Shown: positions 60,245 to 64,000 of the stretch, piece after piece | How the letters are laid out: each line of letters opens with the position of its first letter | Position numbering within the stretch: position 1 is the stretch's first letter | Source of the DNA: Eubacteriales bacterium | GTDB lineage: Bacteria; Bacillota; Clostridia; Lachnospirales; Lachnospiraceae | DNA: 64,000 bases | Reading direction: 5' to 3' | Assembly: GCA_030536995.1 (NCBI GenBank) | Contig: JAUNOY010000002.1 | Coordinates: forward strand, 186,001-250,000 | The notes under the pieces: model-generated | What the model saw: only the letters and a program-made list of their open reading frames with translations | Told to the model about the DNA's origin: nothing | The model's database searches: none | Position numbers and translations under genes: made by a program

Positions 60245-60442
60245 ATGCCAAAAATTAAAACTTGTAGAGCAGCAGCAAAACGCTTCAAAAAAACAGGTAC
60301 AGGAAAATTACTGAGAAATAAAGCTTACAAGAGCCATATCTTAACAAAGAAATCTCAGAAGAGAAAGAGAAACTTAAGAAAATCTACTGTTGTTGATTCT
60401 ACAAATGTTAAGAGCATGAAGAAAGCATTACCATACTTATAA
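60245..60442 (+). CDS. rpmI: 50S ribosomal protein L35
   Basis: A 65-residue, very basic ribosomal protein with the family start [20 protein letters not shown] and [24 protein letters not shown] precedes the ATG. It is the second gene of the infC operon. Confidence 0.97.
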   Translation: MPKIKTCRAAAKRFKKTGTGKLLRNKAYKSHILTKKSQKRKRNLRKSTVVDSTNVKSMKKALPYL

Positions 60443-60489
60443 GAAGTACTGATAGAAAAGAAGAAGACGAACAGGAGGAAAATTAAGAA

Positions 60490-60846
60490 ATGGCAAGAAT
60501 TAAAGGCGGATTAAACGCAAAAAAAAGACATAATCGTACATTAAAACTGGCAAAAGGTTACAGAGGTGCCCGTTCCAAACAGTACAGAATTGCAAAACAG
60601 TCTGTAATGAGAGCACTCACAAGTGCATATGCTGGCAGAAAACAGAAAAAACGTCAGTTCAGACAGCTCTGGATCGCACGTATCAACGCTGCAGCAAGAA
60701 TGAACGGCTTATCCTACAGCAAAATGATGCATGGTCTTAAAGTTGCAAACATCGATATTAACAGAAAGATGCTTGCTGATCTTGCTGTAAACGATGCAGC
60801 AGGCTTTACAGCACTTGCTGAGATCGCTAAGAAAGCAATCGCATAA
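60490..60846 (+). CDS. rplT: 50S ribosomal protein L20
   Basis: A 118-residue rRNA-binding assembly protein with the long basic N-terminal helix ([20 protein letters not shown]) and the globular C-terminal domain ([20 protein letters not shown]). It probably also represses its own operon through the leader at 59424-59561. Followed by a terminator. Confidence 0.97.
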   Translation: MARIKGGLNAKKRHNRTLKLAKGYRGARSKQYRIAKQSVMRALTSAYAGRKQKKRQFRQLWIARINAAARMNGLSYSKMMHGLKVANIDINRKMLADLAVNDAAGFTALAEIAKKAIA

Positions 60847-60873
60847 TCATAGATTTTAATAAAATCACAAATG

Positions 60874-60908
60874 AAAGGGGATTTCCTGAGATGGAGGTCT
60901 CCTTTTTT
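60874..60908 (+). terminator. Terminator of the infC operon
   Basis: AAAGGGGA (60874-60881) pairs with TCTCCTTT (60898-60905, one G-U), running into T6. Confidence 0.8.
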
Positions 60909-60946
60909 ATTTTTAATAAAAATATAAAATTTCTATAAATTTGGAC

Positions 60947-60975
60947 TTGTATTCCCGTATGCATCGTGTTATAAT
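60947..60975 (+). promoter_or_regulatory. Promoter of the branched-chain amino-acid ABC operon
   Basis: TTGTAT (60947-60952), 17 bp, TATAAT (60970-60975). The leader of about 75 nt has an AAGGAGG ribosome site before the ATG at 61055. Confidence 0.7.
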
Positions 60976-61054
60976 CGTTTAAAGTTTTAGAGGGTGAAAG
61001 TGGTTTCGGGGAGAGAAAACGACTTTCCCAAAAAAGGTTAAGGAGGATTTTATT

Positions 61055-62203
61055 ATGAAAAACTGGAAACGAGCAATGAGCATTACAGCAGCCGCAGCAA
61101 TGGCAGTCTCCGCGTTTGCATTACCTGTACAGGCAGCAGACGAAGCATTTAAAATCGGCAGTATCGGTCCTATGACAGGCGCACAGGCTGTTTATGGAAA
61201 CACAGTTATGAATTCTATCCAGATTGCAGTTGATGAGATCAACGAAGCAGGTGGAATCAACGGATTTCAGGTTGAGTTCAACCCTCAGGACGATGAGCAT
61301 GATGCAGAAAAATCAGTGAATGCTTATAATACGCTGAAAGACTGGGGTATGGATTTGCTTCTCGGAACGGTTACATCTGCACCATGTATTGCAGTAGAGG
61401 CAGAAGCAGCCAATGATAATATGTTCCTTCTTACACCATCAGCAACAGCAGTGGAATCCATTTTCGGAGAGAATGCATTCCGTGTCTGCTTCGCAGACCC
61501 AGCACAGGGAACAGCATCTGCAAAATATATCGGTGAGAATAAGCTGGCTGAAAAAGTAGCGGTTATCTACGACAGCTCGGATGTATATTCTGCAGGTATC
61601 TATGGTGCATTTCAGGCGGAGGCTCAGAATCAGCCATTCGAAATTGTAGCAGCAGAAGCTTTTACAGCAGACAGCAAGACAGACTTCTCTGTACAGCTTC
61701 AGAAAGCAAAAGATGCAGGTGCAGACATGGTATTTATACCATTCTACTATAATGAAATTGCACTTGTGCTGAAACAGGCTTCCGATATGGGATTTGCTCC
61801 GAAGTGGTTCGGCGTTGACGGTATGGATGGCATCCTTTCTCTTGAGGGGTTTGATACATCTTTAGCAGAAGGAGTCACTCTTCTGACACCGTTCTCAGCT
61901 ACGGCAAAGGATGAAAAAACACAGAGTTTTGTAAATAAATATAAAGAGCAGTTCGGCGAAGTTCCGAATCAGTTTGGTGCAGATGCATATGACGGAATGT
62001 ACATCCTTAAAGCAGCTCTTGAGCAGGCAGAGGCTACACCGGATATGGATACCAGCGAGCTTTGTGATTTAATGAAAGCAGCCATGCAGGAAATCACTTA
62101 TGACGGTATCACAGGTCATGGAATCACATGGGGTGCGGACGGAGAACCTGTAAAAGATCCGATTGTAGCAGTGATTAAAGACGGAGCATACGAGTTACTT
62201 TAA
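61055..62203 (+). CDS. Branched-chain amino-acid ABC substrate-binding protein (LivJ/LivK type)
   Basis: A 382-residue type I periplasmic-binding-fold protein. Residues 1-28 are a signal peptide ending in VQA-A without a lipobox cysteine. The mature part shows FKIGSIGPMTGAQAVYGN, AVDEINEAGGINGFQVEF, DDEHDAEKSVNAYNTL and GADAYDGMYIL, all typical of the LivJ/urea/leucine family. Substrate is probably leucine, isoleucine or valine but not proven. It heads the operon with two permeases downstream; a strong hairpin separates it from the first permease. Confidence 0.93.
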   Translation: MKNWKRAMSITAAAAMAVSAFALPVQAADEAFKIGSIGPMTGAQAVYGNTVMNSIQIAVDEINEAGGINGFQVEFNPQDDEHDAEKSVNAYNTLKDWGMDLLLGTVTSAPCIAVEAEAANDNMFLLTPSATAVESIFGENAFRVCFADPAQGTASAKYIGENKLAEKVAVIYDSSDVYSAGIYGAFQAEAQNQPFEIVAAEAFTADSKTDFSVQLQKAKDAGADMVFIPFYYNEIALVLKQASDMGFAPKWFGVDGMDGILSLEGFDTSLAEGVTLLTPFSATAKDEKTQSFVNKYKEQFGEVPNQFGADAYDGMYILKAALEQAEATPDMDTSELCDLMKAAMQEITYDGITGHGITWGADGEPVKDPIVAVIKDGAYELL

Positions 62204-62231
62204 TACATTAACGAAGTGATAAAAAAACCCG

Positions 62232-62259
62232 ACAGGGGGTTGCATCGGCAACCCCCTGT
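62232..62259 (+). other. Intercistronic stem-loop after the binding-protein gene
   Basis: A perfect 12-bp stem, ACAGGGGGTTGC with GCAACCCCCTGT, and a tetraloop ATCG, followed by only a weak T-rich stretch. It probably limits read-through or protects the binding-protein mRNA, like the hairpin at 2271-2311 in the other amino-acid operon. Confidence 0.75.
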
Positions 62260-62303
62260 TTGTATAATAATTAGGAAAAAGAAAGCATTGAGAGGTGTAT
62301 CTT

Positions 62304-63188
62304 ATGAGTATTTTATCTTATTTGATCAATGGAATCAGCCTCGGCAGTGTATATGCCATAATTGCATTGGGCTATACCATGGTTTACGGTATTGCGAAAA
62401 TGCTGAATTTTGCTCACGGTGATGTCATCATGGTAGGTGGCTATGTAGCACTTACAGTAATGATGAACAGCGGCGCTCATCCGGTGATTGCCGTTCTTGC
62501 AGCAATTGTGGTATGTACAGTACTGGGCGTTGTAATTGAAAGAGTTGCATACCGTCCTTTGAGAAATGCAGCATCTCCGCTGGCAGTTCTGATCACAGCT
62601 ATCGGTGTCAGCTATCTGCTTCAGAACGTAGTACTTCTGATCTTCGGATCCAGCCCGAAGAGTTTCCAGTCGGTTATTACTCTTCCGGATTTAAAGCTTG
62701 CAGGCGGTTCTCTTGTGATCACGGCAGAGACGATTGTTACAATTGTAAGCTGTATTGTGATTATGGTTTGTCTGCTAACATTTATCAATAAATCAAAACC
62801 CGGACAGGCAATGCTGGCAGTTGCGGAAGATAAGGGAGCAGCACAGTTAATGGGAATCAATGTAAACAGAACCATTGCTCTGACCTTTGCAATCGGTTCA
62901 GGACTTGCGGCTGTTGCAGGAGTACTTTTGTGCTCTTCTTATCCGTCTCTTTCTCCGTATACAGGCTCTATGCCGGGAATCAAAGCTTTCGTAGCGGCGG
63001 TATTCGGAGGAATCGGTTCTATTCCGGGAGCACTTATCGGAGGTATTCTTCTGGGAGTGATTGAGATTCTGGGTAAAGCATATATTTCTTCTCAGCTTGC
63101 AGATGCCATTGTATTTGCAGTGCTGATTGTAGTGCTTCTTGTGAAACCTACAGGTTTGTTTGGCAAAAATATTCAGGAGAAAGTGTAG
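62304..63188 (+). CDS. livH: Branched-chain amino-acid ABC permease (LivH type)
   Basis: A 294-residue inner-membrane subunit with about eight helices. It shows LINGISLGSVYAIIALGYTM, VYGIAKMLNFAHGDVIMVGG and the cytoplasmic EAA-like region MLAVAEDKGAAQLMGINVNR. ATG 62304 is preferred, 8 nt after AGAGG (62291-62295); an in-frame GTG lies at 62295. It precedes livM by 9 bp. Confidence 0.95.
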   Translation: MSILSYLINGISLGSVYAIIALGYTMVYGIAKMLNFAHGDVIMVGGYVALTVMMNSGAHPVIAVLAAIVVCTVLGVVIERVAYRPLRNAASPLAVLITAIGVSYLLQNVVLLIFGSSPKSFQSVITLPDLKLAGGSLVITAETIVTIVSCIVIMVCLLTFINKSKPGQAMLAVAEDKGAAQLMGINVNRTIALTFAIGSGLAAVAGVLLCSSYPSLSPYTGSMPGIKAFVAAVFGGIGSIPGALIGGILLGVIEILGKAYISSQLADAIVFAVLIVVLLVKPTGLFGKNIQEKV

Positions 63189-63197
63189 GTGGGGAAG

Positions 63198-64000
63198 ATG
63201 AAAAAGAACGTAAAAGACAACATCATTACATATGGACTGGTATTTGTATTTTTTGCTGTTGTGCAGACCATGCTCAGTACAGGAAAGCTTTCAAGTCTGT
63301 TTAAGGGACTTCTGATTCCGATTTGTGTATATGTGATTCTGGCGATTTCACTGAACCTGGTTGTAGGTATTTCAGGAGAACTGAGTCTTGGACATGCCGG
63401 ATTTATGTGTGTAGGCGGCTTTGCCAGTGCATTTTTTTCGAAATGTATGGCAGAGGCAATTCCTTCCTCAGGAATCCGTTTCACTCTTGCAATTCTTATC
63501 GGTGCTGCGGCGGCAGCGGTATTTGGTGTTCTGATTGGTATTCCTGTGCTTCGTCTGCGCGGGGATTATCTGGCTATTGTAACGCTTGCATTTGGAGAGA
63601 TCATTAAGAATGTAATTAATATTTTTTATGTTGGAAAAGACAGCAAGGGGCTTCATATTTCTCTGAAAGACCAGTTTTCTATGGGGATGGAACCTACAGG
63701 AAAGATGATTATCAACGGACCGCAGGGAATTACGGGTACTCCAAAGGATTCCACGTTCCTGATCGGTATTATACTGATTATTATTACACTTATTATAGTG
63801 CAGAACCTGATTAATTCCAGAGACGGGCGTGCAATTATGGCAATTCGTGATAACCGTATCGCGGCGGAATCCATCGGTATTAATATCACAAAATATAAAT
63901 TGATGGCATTTACTGTTTCTGCTGCCCTTGCAGGTATGGGCGGTGCACTTTATTCTCACAATCTTGCAACATTGCAGGCTTCGAAGTTCAACTTCAATAC
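63198..64000 (+). CDS. livM: Branched-chain amino-acid ABC permease (LivM type), cut by window end
   Basis: The first 267 codons of a second permease subunit are present; the frame is still open at the window end. It begins MKKNVKDNIITYGLVFVFF, then shows the LivM motifs SLNLVVGISGELSLGHAGFM, LRLRGDYLAIVTLAFGEII, and MAIRDNRIAAESIGINITKY, the EAA-like loop. GGGGAAG precedes the ATG. LivG and LivF ATPase genes are expected just beyond the edge. Confidence 0.93.
   Translation, partial: MKKNVKDNIITYGLVFVFFAVVQTMLSTGKLSSLFKGLLIPICVYVILAISLNLVVGISGELSLGHAGFMCVGGFASAFFSKCMAEAIPSSGIRFTLAILIGAAAAAVFGVLIGIPVLRLRGDYLAIVTLAFGEIIKNVINIFYVGKDSKGLHISLKDQFSMGMEPTGKMIINGPQGITGTPKDSTFLIGIILIIITLIIVQNLINSRDGRAIMAIRDNRIAAESIGINITKYKLMAFTVSAALAGMGGALYSHNLATLQASKFNFN

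Noticed and set aside
1-64000. tRNA genes, rRNA genes, insertion sequences and phage genes
   Set aside because: No T-loop/acceptor-stem patterns, rRNA-like stretches, transposases, integrases or terminal repeats were recognised by eye; a covariance-model search would be decisive for tRNAs.

Overview
The window looks like the chromosome of a low-GC, Gram-positive, anaerobic Firmicute, most likely a gut Lachnospiraceae (Clostridia). This rests on inference from gene content: a diaminopimelate-type MurE, an anaerobic class III ribonucleotide reductase, a LicT/PTS locus, a GH31 alpha-glucosidase of the Blautia obeum Ro-alphaG1 size, and the def-fmt-rsmB-rlmN-prpC-prkC-rsgA-rpe-thiN order typical of Firmicutes. 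I found no tRNA, rRNA, CRISPR, phage or insertion sequence.

Layout. 1-8.6 kb: a PfoR-like PTS membrane protein, a three-gene polar amino-acid ABC operon whose binding protein appears circularly permuted, a convergent asnA-CBS pair, a zinc-ribbon membrane protein, and nrdD. 8.6-19 kb: an alpha-glucan/sugar locus (RAT/terminator leader, licT, PTS EIIA, PTS EIIBC; a 1.5-kb graveyard of lacI, malQ and debranching-enzyme fragments; an intact GH31 alpha-glucosidase; an AraC regulator; glycogen phosphorylase). 19-22.4 kb: a lone carbamate kinase, about 575 bp without a clear gene, and a surface protein with DUF11-like repeats and a sortase-like tail. 22.5-36 kb: a housekeeping block (murE, priA, def, fmt, zinc protease, rsmB, rlmN, prpC, prkC, rsgA, rpe, thiN). 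36-41 kb: an AT-rich accessory module (metallophosphoesterase, sugar-type ABC permeases and binding protein, inositol-monophosphatase-like enzyme). 41.3-43.6 kb: ychF and lgt. 43.7-57.5 kb: the division/cell-wall (dcw) cluster from mraZ to ftsZ, lacking murG, murC, murB and ftsA. 57.5-64 kb: a DUF1540 protein, an NSS-family transporter, the infC-rpmI-rplT operon with a long leader, and the start of a branched-chain amino-acid ABC operon cut by the window edge.

How the genes work together. The PTS imports and phosphorylates a glucoside/glucose-type sugar under LicT antitermination, while GlgP and GH31 act on internal or imported alpha-glucans; loss of the debranching enzyme and malQ here suggests a reduced glycogen/maltodextrin pathway. 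The dcw cluster makes lipid II precursors and the divisome, under MraZ (four operator boxes at 10-bp spacing). PrpC/PrkC form the phosphatase/PASTA-kinase pair that senses cell-wall state.

Most notable: the permuted amino-acid binding protein; three binding proteins with cleavable signal peptides but no lipobox although lgt is present; tandem DxxGN-type repeats on the extracellular tails of two division proteins (FtsI and DivIB); the phosphate-ester/ABC accessory module; multi-deletion decay of a glycogen locus; and an AUU-initiated infC behind an attenuator-like leader.
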